From NCBI GenBank assembly GCA_007119345.1, contig SKPV01000194.1:1-9688 (forward strand): 9,688 nt of DNA. The letters run 5' to 3'. Of this stretch, positions 1-6,671 are shown one piece after another. The translations under genes and the position numbers were made by a program. Source of the stretch: Halovivax sp. GTDB lineage: Archaea > Halobacteriota > Halobacteria > Halobacteriales > Natrialbaceae. The notes under the pieces are model-generated. The model saw only the letters and a list, made by a program, of their open reading frames with translations, made no database searches and had not been told where the DNA came from. Positions within the stretch are counted from its first letter, which is position 1. Each line of letters starts with the position of its first letter.

Positions 1-113
1 CGACCGACGACGCCACGATCCCGGTCGAGGCGACCGAAGACGCCACGTACGCGCTCGTCGCGGGCCACCCCCTCGACCAGCCGATCACCCAGCGCGGGCC
101 GATCGTGCGCTAG
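1..113 (+). CDS. Probable pirin-family protein, C-terminal fragment (5' end outside window)
   Basis: An open frame enters from the left edge (first full codon at base 3) and ends at TAG 111-113, giving 36 residues. The end of this piece, GHPLDQPITQRGPIVR, resembles the C-terminal cupin segment of pirin proteins, where a G-[EQ]-P-L-x-[EQ]-P-[IV] stretch is followed by a GPFV-type motif. Pirins are non-haem iron cupin proteins, some with quercetinase activity and some acting as transcriptional cofactors; none of the metal-binding part is visible here. Many pirins continue for about 20 residues beyond the GPFV motif, whereas this one stops one residue after it, so it is either a short subfamily or truncated. 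It converges on the winged-helix gene on the other strand with 27 bp between the stop codons. The family call rests on one short motif. Confidence 0.55.
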   Translation, partial: TDDATIPVEATEDATYALVAGHPLDQPITQRGPIVR

Positions 114-140
114 GTGGCTATTCGCTCGCCGGACCGTCTC

Positions 141-572
141 TCACGGACGAGGCATCTCCTCGATCTCCCGAATGCGAGCCGTCTTCTCGACCGCCCGATA
201 CTGGCGCTTCCACGCAGCTTCCGGGAAGAGCCCGTTGCGATCGAACAGTTCGCGGGCCTCCTCGGTGAGCTCGTAGAATTTGTAGGGGTAGTCGCGAAGC
301 CGCTCGCCCGTCTCGAACTCGCGCTCGCGGACGACGCCGACGTCCGCCAGCGTCCGCAGGTGTCGACGGATGGCGTCGTCGCTCAGCGACGGATTCGTGT
401 AATCGAGTTCCTCGACGCTCGGCAACCCCTTCGGATGGCCGACCACGTCCGAGAGGATGTCGGCTCGCTTCTTGTCGGTCGCCTTCTGGAGCGCCCGCCA
501 CTCGTCGAACCCCGCGTCGGTGGCGTCCCGCGTACCCTGCCCCGACCCGCCGACCGCCGTATCGGGCCTCAT
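141..572 (-). CDS. ArsR-like winged-helix transcriptional regulator
   Basis: A 143-aa protein. Residues about 34-84 form a helix-turn-helix: KKRADILSDVVGHP, then a PSVEELDY loop, then SDDAIRRHLRTLADVGVVRE as the recognition helix. It is followed by a wing ending in YKFYELTEEARELFDRNGLF. This layout is typical of a common haloarchaeal ArsR-type family that binds DNA as a dimer. No cysteine or histidine cluster suggests a metal sensor, so the ligand is unknown. I chose the ATG at 570-572 rather than the upstream ATG codons because a TTTATG box lies about 27 bp before it, which fits a leaderless transcript. The gene is divergent from the TIR/deoxyribosyltransferase-like gene at 697 and could control it; that link is inferred from position only. 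Confidence 0.82.
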   Translation of the reverse strand: MRPDTAVGGSGQGTRDATDAGFDEWRALQKATDKKRADILSDVVGHPKGLPSVEELDYTNPSLSDDAIRRHLRTLADVGVVREREFETGERLRDYPYKFYELTEEARELFDRNGLFPEAAWKRQYRAVEKTARIREIEEMPRP

Positions 573-596
573 GGGACGGTATTGCTCCCCCACCAG

Positions 597-602
597 CATA
601 AA
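597..602 (-). promoter_or_regulatory. Box A for the winged-helix regulator
   Basis: TTTATG on the minus strand is centred about 27 bp upstream of the ATG at 572. This is the spacing expected for a leaderless haloarchaeal transcript and supports that start over the two upstream in-frame ATGs. Confidence 0.5.
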
Positions 603-630
603 CACTCGCACTCAAATGCGGATACTACCG

Positions 631-650
631 CAACTAGTTCCACAACTAAT
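631..650 (+). repeat. Short direct repeat in the divergent promoter
   Basis: CAACTAGT (631-638) and CAACTAAT (643-650) are two copies of CAACTA with a 12-bp period. AACTAGTT at 632-639 is also an 8-bp palindrome. They lie between the two divergent box A elements, where an operator for the neighbouring winged-helix regulator would be expected. The repeats are short and could be chance. Confidence 0.35.
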
Positions 651-663
651 CCGACGGAGAACG

Positions 664-669
664 TATAAG
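664..669 (+). promoter_or_regulatory. Box A for the 202-aa protein gene
   Basis: TATAAG is centred about 30 bp upstream of the ATG at 697, with a purine-rich GGAGAACG directly before it that could serve as a BRE. The spacing predicts a transcript starting a few bases before 697, so the upstream TTG at 673 is an unlikely start. Confidence 0.55.
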
Positions 670-696
670 TGATTGCACGCCAGAATTCACAATCGA

Positions 697-1305
697 ATGA
701 CGAATTTCGATGGTGGTGGATCCGATCCTGGAACACCCGACGATGCATTGATCCCGAGCGAGGAGGCGGTGATCGCCGACGTCGAGGCCATCTCCCTCAC
801 GCCGGCCGAACACCAGCGAATCAAGGATCTGGTCCACGGCGAGCAGCTGGCTCGCATCGAGGGCCACGACCGTCGGTATCTGGTCGCGGGGGCGGGCGGG
901 GAGACCGGGGCCGCAAAGCGCCGGAAGCTGGTCTCCGACTCGCTCGACGAACGCGACGACCCGCCGGCCGTGGCCTTCCGCCTCGAGGATTTCGGGCTCA
1001 CGCCGGAGGAGTTCGATCTCTGGCACCGGGTTTTCGACATCTGTTGCGGTCGAGCGACCCACATCGTCGCCGTTCTCGAGGATTTCGACGGCGGCTACGT
1101 CTGGGAGCTCGGGCTGATTTTCGCCCCGTCCTACCGAGAGAAGGCGTGGGTGTTGAAACGACGCTATCCCGATCCGGAGACGGAGCGGGCCCGGTACGAC
1201 AACGGGATGGCCGCTTCGCACGTGAGCTCCCTCCTGACCGGCGATCGATGCCACGAATGGCTCGACACCGACGAGTTGCGAAGCGCCGTGGACGAGATCC
1301 CTTGA
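697..1305 (+). CDS. Hypothetical protein with nucleoside-deoxyribosyltransferase/TIR-like Rossmann layout
   Basis: A 202-aa acidic protein that I cannot assign to a named family. Its layout looks Rossmann-like: strand RRYLVAGAGGE (59-69), helix AAKRRKLVSDSLDE (72-85), strand AVAFRLEDFG (91-100), helix TPEEFDLWHRVFDICCGRA (102-120), strand THIVAVLEDFDGG (121-133), then WELGLIF (136-142). The pattern of a hydrophobic strand ending in acidic or glycine residues, followed by E-L-G, recalls nucleoside 2-deoxyribosyltransferases and TIR-like NAD-binding proteins, where this glutamate (E137 here) is catalytic. A second motif-like stretch, RYDNGMAASHVSSLL, covers 166-180. A nucleotide or NAD glycosidase-like role is inference only. 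No signal peptide or membrane segment is visible. The gene is divergent from the winged-helix regulator and ends 9 bp from the stop of the convergent gamma-glutamyltransferase gene. Confidence 0.8.
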   Translation: MTNFDGGGSDPGTPDDALIPSEEAVIADVEAISLTPAEHQRIKDLVHGEQLARIEGHDRRYLVAGAGGETGAAKRRKLVSDSLDERDDPPAVAFRLEDFGLTPEEFDLWHRVFDICCGRATHIVAVLEDFDGGYVWELGLIFAPSYREKAWVLKRRYPDPETERARYDNGMAASHVSSLLTGDRCHEWLDTDELRSAVDEIP

Positions 1306-1314
1306 TCGACGGCG

Positions 1315-3186
1315 TCAGTCCTCGTCCGACTCGAGCAGGCGCCCCTCCGCGACCTCGCTCCTGGACTCCGCGCCGATCTCCACGGCCCCATCCTCGTCGA
1401 TCACGAGCGCGTTCGCCGTCCCGTACGACCCACCCACCGAGACGTCGTGGCCTCGCTCCTCGAGCCCGTCGATCACGTCGTCCGAGAGCCCGTCCGTTTC
1501 CAGGTGCAACCGGTTGTCCACGTCGTAGGGATAGGTCGTGGCCGGGAACGCGGTCGTCTCGAATCGTGGTCGGTCGATCGCCGCCTGCGCGTCGAGCCCG
1601 AACGCGACGACGTTGAGGAACTGCTGGGTCTGGCCCTGCGGTTGCGTATCCACGCCGGTGTTCCCGCCCAAAATGTAGGGCTCGCCGCCCCGGGTCGCCA
1701 GGTAGGGATTGGACGTGTGCCGGACCTTGTACCCGGGAGTCAGCCGATTGGGATCGTCATCCTCGACGGCGATCATCCGCATCCGGTTGTTGAGGTGGAT
1801 CCCGGTGTCGCCGATCACCTGGAACTGCGCGCCGAGGCTGGTCGTCACGGCGGCCGCGTTGCCGTCTCCGTCGATCACGTGGAAGGTCGTCGTGTGACGG
1901 GCCTCGCTCCCCAGCGGGCGCCCGGCGCCACGCTCCCCGTCCAGCCCGGAGTCGATCGGCCACTCCATCGCCGCGTCCGTCTCGATCCGCTCGCGCTGGC
2001 TGGCCGCGTACTCGTCGTCGAGCAGTTCTGTGACGGGTACGTCGACCCGGTCGGGGTCGCCGACGTGGTGGTATCGGTCCGCGAACGCGAGTTTGAGCGC
2101 CTCGGCCTGGAGGTGGACGGCGTCGGCGTCGTCAGGCTCCAGCTCGTCGAGATCGAATCCCTTCAGGACGTTCAATGCCAGCAGCTGCGTGATCCCCTGG
2201 CTGTTGGGTGGGTTCTGGTAGACCTGGATCGAATCATCGTCCTCGTCGTCCGCACTCGGGTCATCCGCGTCAGCCGCGCCACCGTCCCACTCGATCGAGA
2301 TCGGTTCGACGATCTCCGCCTCGAACTCGTGGAAGTCCTCGAGCGTGAGGTAGCCGTCGCGCTCGTCGGAGAACTCGACGATCGCCTCGGCGAGCGGCCC
2401 CCGGTAGAAGTAGTCCCTGGCGGCCTGGATCGCCTCGCTCCGGCCCTCGTCCCGCGCTTCCGCGTACGCCTCGGCGAGCGCCTCGAACGTGTCCGCCATG
2501 TCCTCCTGGGAGACGGTGTCGCCTTCCTCGACCAACTCCCCGTTCCGCTCGTAGATCTCACGCGCGTCGGGGCGCTCGGCGATCCGGTCGGCCCGTCGGT
2601 CGAGCCAGGATTCCATCCCCGGACTAACCGGATACCCCTCCCGCGCGAGCGTTATCGCGGGCGCCAGGACGTCTCCGAGGTCCAGCTCGCCGTACCGGTC
2701 GAGCCACAGCATCCACCCGTCCCAGGCGCCGGGGACGATCGACTGGTGCATGCCGTAGTCGCCGCCCCGCTCCGCGTAGTCCTCGGGCGTCGCCTCGGAG
2801 CCGACCGGTCCAACGCCGTCCACGCTGGTCACCTCTTCGGCCTCCGCGTCGTAGTACAGCGCCCAGGTGCCCCCGCCCAGCGCCGAGGAGAACCAGGGCT
2901 CGACGACCGAGAGGGCGCTGGCGACGGCGACGGCGGCGTCGGCGGCCGTCCCGCCGTCCGCGAGGACCGCCAGCCCCGCGTCGGTCGCGAGGTGGTGTTG
3001 CGAGACGACCGCCGCGGCGTCGGGTCGCGTTCCCGCCGCGGTCTCGGGGTCGGTCTCGGGGCCGGTCCCCGCCGCGGAATCTCCCTCCGCGAGCTCCCGG
3101 GAGCGCGTGCCGGCGCCGAGGACGCTCGCAATGGCGGTTCCGCCGGTTCCAAGCAGGAAAGTTCGGCGATCGAGCGGCGTGACCAT
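1315..3186 (-). CDS. ggt: Gamma-glutamyltransferase-family protein with Tat signal
   Basis: A 623-aa Ntn-hydrolase of the gamma-glutamyltranspeptidase family, which cleaves and transfers gamma-glutamyl groups from glutathione-like substrates after autoprocessing. The ATG at 3184-3186 places a Tat signal DRRTFLLGTG at residues 6-15 with a hydrophobic stretch after it; the longer frame would bury it. Family segments seen: GGTAADAAVAVASALSVVEP near 80-97, GGGTWALYYDAE near 104-115, VYQNPPNSQGITQLLALNVL near 322-341, the processing site HTTTFHVID with predicted nucleophile T432, LNNRMRM near 465-471, and GGNTGVDTQPQGQ at 507-519. Oddities: the usual substrate-binding Arg region (DFREKAP-like) reads DGVGPVG, and an Asp-rich insert lies at about 301-319. 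The protein is probably exported folded. The substrate could be something other than glutathione, since haloarchaea use gamma-glutamylcysteine as a thiol (established knowledge; the link is inference). Confidence 0.9.
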   Translation of the reverse strand: MVTPLDRRTFLLGTGGTAIASVLGAGTRSRELAEGDSAAGTGPETDPETAAGTRPDAAAVVSQHHLATDAGLAVLADGGTAADAAVAVASALSVVEPWFSSALGGGTWALYYDAEAEEVTSVDGVGPVGSEATPEDYAERGGDYGMHQSIVPGAWDGWMLWLDRYGELDLGDVLAPAITLAREGYPVSPGMESWLDRRADRIAERPDAREIYERNGELVEEGDTVSQEDMADTFEALAEAYAEARDEGRSEAIQAARDYFYRGPLAEAIVEFSDERDGYLTLEDFHEFEAEIVEPISIEWDGGAADADDPSADDEDDDSIQVYQNPPNSQGITQLLALNVLKGFDLDELEPDDADAVHLQAEALKLAFADRYHHVGDPDRVDVPVTELLDDEYAASQRERIETDAAMEWPIDSGLDGERGAGRPLGSEARHTTTFHVIDGDGNAAAVTTSLGAQFQVIGDTGIHLNNRMRMIAVEDDDPNRLTPGYKVRHTSNPYLATRGGEPYILGGNTGVDTQPQGQTQQFLNVVAFGLDAQAAIDRPRFETTAFPATTYPYDVDNRLHLETDGLSDDVIDGLEERGHDVSVGGSYGTANALVIDEDGAVEIGAESRSEVAEGRLLESDED

Positions 3187-3331
3187 TAGCCGGTACACGG
3201 GAGACGGCAGGAAAGTGGTTGGGGGTGACCGAGCTCCCCGCACCCGGGTCCGACGCGTCGACCGTTCGATCGCTGCCGGTCGGGAGCTCCCGCCCGGTCC
3301 GGGCGCGTCGCTCCGCGTCCGGGTATCGTCA

Positions 3332-3376
3332 CGTTCGAAAAATGCGCTCGTCGTTCGAAATCGCCGGAATGCGGCG
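3332..3376 (-). terminator. Possible terminator after the cold shock gene
   Basis: On the minus strand, 14 bp after the cspA stop, a hairpin with 5-bp arms (CGCCG 3362-3366, CGGCG 3372-3376) is followed by ATTTCG and then CATTTTTCG. T-rich tracts act as termination signals in archaea. The tracts sit in a direct repeat, CGTTCGAAA, at 3332-3340 and 3352-3360. Confidence 0.35.
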
Positions 3377-3390
3377 GTCCGAAGTCGGAA

Positions 3391-3585
3391 TTAGTTGCGG
3401 ACGACGTTCGTCGCGCGGGGGCCCTTGGGGGCCTGTTCGATGTCGAATTCGATCGATTCGCCTTCTTCGAGGTCCGGTCCGCCGACGTCCTCCATGTGGA
3501 AGAATACGTCATCGTCCGCGTCGTCCGTCGAAATGAAACCGTAGCCGCCTGTGTGGTTGAAGAAATCAACCTTACCGTTTGCCAT
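3391..3585 (-). CDS. cspA: CspA-type cold shock protein
   Basis: A 64-aa single cold shock domain, the normal size for the family. These OB-fold proteins bind single-stranded RNA or DNA and act as RNA chaperones. It begins MANGKVDFFN; RNP1 appears as GYGFIS (14-19) and RNP2 as VFFHM (27-31). It ends with KGPRATNVV, the usual last strand. The surface is strongly acidic (STDDADDD at 19-26, DLEEGESIEFD at 38-48), as in haloarchaeal homologues. Residue 11 is His where I would expect Asp or Glu before TGGYGF. The ATG at 3583-3585 is supported by a CTTATTC box about 30 bp upstream, so the transcript is leaderless or nearly so. It stands alone, with 127 bp to the cupin gene and 204 bp to the transferase gene. 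Confidence 0.95.
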   Translation of the reverse strand: MANGKVDFFNHTGGYGFISTDDADDDVFFHMEDVGGPDLEEGESIEFDIEQAPKGPRATNVVRN

Positions 3586-3611
3586 TGCAAACAAGTGTAC
3601 GGCCGTTTGCC

Positions 3612-3618
3612 GAATAAG
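3612..3618 (-). promoter_or_regulatory. Box A for cspA
   Basis: CTTATTC on the minus strand is centred about 30 bp upstream of the cspA ATG. It stands out in an otherwise GC-rich gap and fits a leaderless start. Confidence 0.5.
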
Positions 3619-3712
3619 ACTTCCGAGGGTCGTGGTACCACGACGGCGGACGCGAACCAGCAGGAACGCGTGGGGTGCGCGCGGACGCCGTTCGCGGGGT
3701 CGCGCCGCCACG

Positions 3713-4105
3713 TCACTCGTCACCGGCCGGATCGTACGGCCGCGCGTCGTCGACCGACGGCGCCCCGATCGCGAGGACGCGAACGGCCGCGTCGGCCGCG
3801 TCCGGATTGAACGCCCGTTGCGGGCTCCCGGGGTCGACGAACAGGGCCTGGTCGGGTTCGACGACGTACTCGTCGTCCGGCGTCTCGACGTGGAGCGTCC
3901 CGTCGAGCACGTAGAACGCCTCGACCTGCTCGTCGTGGGAGTGATAGCGCAGCCCGGACTGCTCGCCGGGCGCGAGCTCGTAGACGCGGAGGCCGAGCTT
4001 CGAGTCCTGGTAGTCGTAGCCGGCCGCGACGCTGAGCGACCGGACGTCGGTCGGCCGGTCGTCCCACTGGTCGAGCTCGTCGGGGTCGATGAGGTGGTAG
4101 CCCAT
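3713..4105 (-). CDS. Small single-domain cupin protein
   Basis: A 130-aa protein with one cupin barrel. Motif 1 is complete: YHSHDEQVEAFYVLDG fits HxH(x)4E(x)6G, giving likely metal ligands H55, H57 and E62. Motif 2 reads DPGSPQRAFN (91-100), where the canonical form is PxGxxHxxxN, so the fourth metal ligand His is replaced by Q96. The protein may bind metal with three ligands, bind it weakly, or act as a non-enzymatic sensor. The N-terminus (MGYHLIDPDELDQW) and the Asp-rich tail give no further clue, and no substrate can be assigned. The ATG at 4103-4105 is the first in frame after the upstream repeat region. It shares its strand with cspA and the membrane protein gene, but gaps of 127 and 197 bp argue against a tight operon. 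Confidence 0.88.
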   Translation of the reverse strand: MGYHLIDPDELDQWDDRPTDVRSLSVAAGYDYQDSKLGLRVYELAPGEQSGLRYHSHDEQVEAFYVLDGTLHVETPDDEYVVEPDQALFVDPGSPQRAFNPDAADAAVRVLAIGAPSVDDARPYDPAGDE

Positions 4106-4127
4106 ACCCTTCCCAGCCCCCGACGGT

Positions 4128-4135
4128 CAATGAAT
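4128..4135 (-). promoter_or_regulatory. Weak box A for the cupin gene
   Basis: ATTCATTG on the minus strand lies about 27 bp before the cupin ATG and is the only AT-rich patch in the gap. It is a poor match to box A, but its position is right. Confidence 0.3.
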
Positions 4136-4200
4136 GTTCACGGCGGGCGGCGGTCGTCGGGGCGGCTCCCCGGCCTCGACGGGAGGATCGCGCGCGAGCA

Positions 4201-4303
4201 GATTCGGCGGCCGCGGTCGGTAGGCGACTACGACGGCCGCGGTCGGTTGGCGATTCGGCGGCCGCGGTCCGTAGCCGGTTACGACGGCCGCGGTCGGCGC
4301 GGC
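4201..4303. repeat. Degenerate 51-bp tandem repeat made of four 25/26-bp half units
   Basis: Four units lie at 4201-4225, 4226-4251, 4252-4276 and 4277-4303. All contain the core GGCCGCGGTC. Units 1 and 3 begin GATTCGGCGG; units 2 and 4 carry TACGACGG, so the true period is about 51 bp with an older half-unit duplication. The last unit runs into the stop codon of the membrane protein gene (4303-4305), and the array ends 95 bp upstream of the cupin start. The core includes the self-complementary CCGCGG. Confidence 0.8.
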
Positions 4304-5043
4304 TAGTCGGCGCTCGCCCGGTGTTCCGCGAACTTCCCGCCGAGGTAGCCTCCGAGCGCGCCGAGGACGGCGCCGAGGGTCGCGATCAGCATCAGGGCGA
4401 AGAACATCGCCGTGCCGACGGCGATCGCCGCCCCTGGCTGCCCGATGGCGAGCATGCCCGAGACCAGTCCGACGAGGACCGAGGCGATGATCGCGAGCAC
4501 CGGAATCAGGGGCAGCAGTCCCGCGAGCGTCCCCACGCTGACCGTCCGCTCGGACTCGCCGCGTTCGAGGTAGCCCGCCAGGGCGCCGCCGAGTGCGGGC
4601 GAGAACGGAATGAACGAGAGGACCGTCGTCGCGAAGGCGCCCAGCAGGGCGAACGTCCCGTACGAGCGAACCGGTTCGTCCTGCCGGCTCCGGCCGTGGG
4701 CCCGGTGTCTCGCGACGACGAACCCGATCGCGAACACCACCATGCCGAGGCCGGTCAACAGGAGTCCGGTGCCGATCCACGAGACGATGGCGTCGGCCAC
4801 CTCGAGCTGTTCGGCCTCGGTGAGCTCGGTCGTGCCGACCGTGACCGTGACGACCTCGTCCTCGATCCCCTCCGCGAGGACGTCGCGGTCGACGAGGAAC
4901 GCGAGCGCGCTCCCGCCGACGATCGCGAGCAGTCCGAACAGCGCCACGATCGCGCCCAAAATCCAGTCGACGAACGCCGGGACCGTGGTGCCGGCCGTCG
5001 GGTGGCCCTCCCAGTTCCCTTCGTCGGTGAGTGTTGGATCCAT
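4303..5043 (-). CDS. Polytopic membrane protein, DUF5518-like C-terminal half
   Basis: A 246-aa integral membrane protein of unknown function. A short acidic N-terminus precedes a first membrane segment at about 24-51, then an acidic loop (52-90) with a VTVTVGTTELTEAE stretch, then a segment at 91-111. A basic loop, ARHRAHGRSRQ, follows and is probably cytoplasmic. Further hydrophobic segments lie at about 128-145, 169-196 and 203-235. The part SFIPFSPALGGALAGYLERG (143-162) and the closing GALGGYLGGKFAEH (228-241) recall the Gly-rich pattern of haloarchaeal DUF5518 membrane proteins; this is from memory and tentative. I chose the ATG at 5041-5043, not the much longer open frame, because TTTAAG lies about 30 bp upstream and the extension is Arg-rich and not acidic. 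A tandem repeat abuts its stop codon. Confidence 0.85.
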   Translation of the reverse strand: MDPTLTDEGNWEGHPTAGTTVPAFVDWILGAIVALFGLLAIVGGSALAFLVDRDVLAEGIEDEVVTVTVGTTELTEAEQLEVADAIVSWIGTGLLLTGLGMVVFAIGFVVARHRAHGRSRQDEPVRSYGTFALLGAFATTVLSFIPFSPALGGALAGYLERGESERTVSVGTLAGLLPLIPVLAIIASVLVGLVSGMLAIGQPGAAIAVGTAMFFALMLIATLGAVLGALGGYLGGKFAEHRASAD

Positions 5044-5070
5044 GACACCCGAACGGAGGTCGCTCGACGA

Positions 5071-5076
5071 CTTAAA
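5071..5076 (-). promoter_or_regulatory. Box A for the membrane protein gene
   Basis: TTTAAG on the minus strand is centred about 30 bp upstream of the ATG at 5043. It is a good leaderless promoter match and settles the start of the membrane protein. Confidence 0.6.
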
Positions 5077-5241
5077 CCTCTCAGGCGGTTCGATGGGGGT
5101 ATCGAGGTCGAATGGGCTCGCCGGTGCAAGGTTCGATCGACCGGCCGGGGCCCCGATTCCATCGGAGAACGTGCGAGGACGACCGTGGCGGGAGTATCGT
5201 TCGCCGCCGCCATCCGGAAGGTGACGAACGGGGGGTGAACG

Positions 5242-5257
5242 CCTATTTCGGGATAGG
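5242..5257 (-). terminator. Small hairpin downstream of the ATPase gene
   Basis: CCTAT (5242-5246) and ATAGG (5253-5257) form a perfect 5-bp stem with a 6-base loop, 34 bp past the ATPase stop on the minus strand. It has no T tract, so a terminator role is weakly supported. Confidence 0.2.
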
Positions 5258-5291
5258 ATTCGATCCCCGGGCATTTCGGAATACGGTGCGG

Positions 5292-6671
5292 TCAATTCGC
5301 GGTGCACGCCTCGACGACATCGGTCGCCTCGAACAGGTGAAGGTCGTTCCGTCGTTCCGCCGCCGTTTGGAGTTCCCCCGCGAACCCGCCCTTCGAGAAC
5401 AGCGCGTAGGCGACCGACCGGTCGGACCCGCGCCAGCGAACCTCCGGTTCCAGCGCTTCGAGTTCGGTCAGCAGGTTCGGTCCGACCGGTTCCGTCGTCC
5501 ACTTACACTCCCCGAGAAGGAGCGTCTCGGTGCGCTCGTTTACGCCACAGACGTCGATCTCCATCTCGTCGTACCACCAGCGGCCCACCCGCGAACACGC
5601 CACCGGAAACGTCGGCTGCCGGACCGCCTGTCGGCAGACGTCCTCGAACGTCCAGCTGACGTGCCTCGGCAGCGTCTCCACGGTCGACGTCCGTACCGGT
5701 TCGGTGTGGCCTTGCTCCAGCGTCGCGCGGTTCGGCAGCACGTACCGAAACCAGAACCGGAGGAAGTGATCGGTCAGTCGGTACACTCCTCGACGGTTCG
5801 AATCGGTGACCGGCGTCTCGCGTTCGACGAGCGCGAGCCGTTCGAGCTTGTCCAGATATCGCGAGAGACTGCTGGCGGGTTTGTCGATCTCGTTCGCGAT
5901 TTCGGTCACGCGACTCGCACCGGCGGCCATCGCCTCGAGGATCGCCATGTACGTGGTCGGTTCTCGAAGCTCTTGACGGAGCAGGAACTCCGGTTCTTCG
6001 TACAGGAAGGCTCCCTTGGAGAGGACGTTTCGTTCGACGTTGCTCGCGAGGTCGACGTCGGGTTCGAACTGCTCGAGGTACGCCGGAATCCCGCCCACGA
6101 CGCCGTACGCCCGGATCAAATCCACTGCGTCGTATCCGGGCAAGAAGCCGCCGGCTTCTCCCACGGTCATCGGTTCCAGTCTCCACTGTCCGGTTCGCCG
6201 GCCGTAGAGGGGACTCTCGTAGCTCAAGACTCCCTCTTCCATCATCGAGATCGACGATCCGAGCAGGACGAGCGACACCGACGTCCCGTCGAGCACCTCG
6301 TCGACGATCGTCTGGAATACCGACGGGACCTCCTCGTCCGCCTCCACGAGGTACGAGAATTCGTCGACGGCGACGACGAACCGGCCGCTTACGCGGTTCG
6401 AGAGGTACCTGAACGCGTCCACGAATCCGTCGACGGCCGGCTCGACGTCGTCGAGCGCGTCGGCACACCGCCGCGCGAACGCCCCCGCGTTGGCCTCGAT
6501 TCCCCGCTTGTCACAGAGGTAATACACCGAGGGGATCTCCAGCTCGTCGAGAACGGTTGTCACGAGCGTGGTCTTACCGACGCGTCGCCGACCGTACAGG
6601 ACCAGTAACTGCCGGGCGTCTTCGCGGAGGTGCGACTCGAGCCAGTCGCGCTCGCGGACTCGATCGATCAT
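5292..6671 (-). CDS. Archaeal-type ATPase with C-terminal DUF234/PD-(D/E)XK-like domain
   Basis: A 459-aa STAND/AAA-like ATPase of the archaeal ATPase family. The P-loop is GRRRVGKTT (27-35) and Walker B is FVVAVDE (98-104). A sensor-like LLGSSIS follows at 136-142, and GRRTG at 157-161 may hold an arginine finger. A winged helix spans about 235-300 (SRVTEIANEIDKPASSLSRYLDKL). The C-terminal part holds FEDVCRQ (342-348), RVGRWWYDEMEIDV (361-374) and LLGECKW (385-391), that is E371/D373 and E388-x-K390, the core of a PD-(D/E)XK nuclease fold as in DUF234. Roles of this family are poorly defined. Start at 6671: MIDRVRERDWLE matches the usual N-terminus, and the frame upstream is Arg-rich and non-acidic. 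The start codon lies inside a large palindrome, hinting at autoregulation. By eye it is less GC-rich (near 60%) than the neighbouring MFS gene. Confidence 0.92.
   Translation of the reverse strand: MIDRVRERDWLESHLREDARQLLVLYGRRRVGKTTLVTTVLDELEIPSVYYLCDKRGIEANAGAFARRCADALDDVEPAVDGFVDAFRYLSNRVSGRFVVAVDEFSYLVEADEEVPSVFQTIVDEVLDGTSVSLVLLGSSISMMEEGVLSYESPLYGRRTGQWRLEPMTVGEAGGFLPGYDAVDLIRAYGVVGGIPAYLEQFEPDVDLASNVERNVLSKGAFLYEEPEFLLRQELREPTTYMAILEAMAAGASRVTEIANEIDKPASSLSRYLDKLERLALVERETPVTDSNRRGVYRLTDHFLRFWFRYVLPNRATLEQGHTEPVRTSTVETLPRHVSWTFEDVCRQAVRQPTFPVACSRVGRWWYDEMEIDVCGVNERTETLLLGECKWTTEPVGPNLLTELEALEPEVRWRGSDRSVAYALFSKGGFAGELQTAAERRNDLHLFEATDVVEACTAN

Noticed and set aside
1447..3189. 580-codon open frame on the plus strand
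   Set aside because: It is antisense to the gamma-glutamyltransferase gene, is rich in Arg, Val and Gly rather than acidic, and shows no motif. Long antisense frames are common in GC-rich DNA.
5256..5266. tRNA T-arm-like GGATTCGATCC
   Set aside because: No acceptor stem, anticodon arm or D-arm can be built around it, so there is no tRNA gene here.
5112..6608. 498-codon plus-strand open frame antisense to the ATPase gene
   Set aside because: The minus-strand frame carries clear Walker and nuclease-like motifs, whereas this one has none and is Arg-rich.
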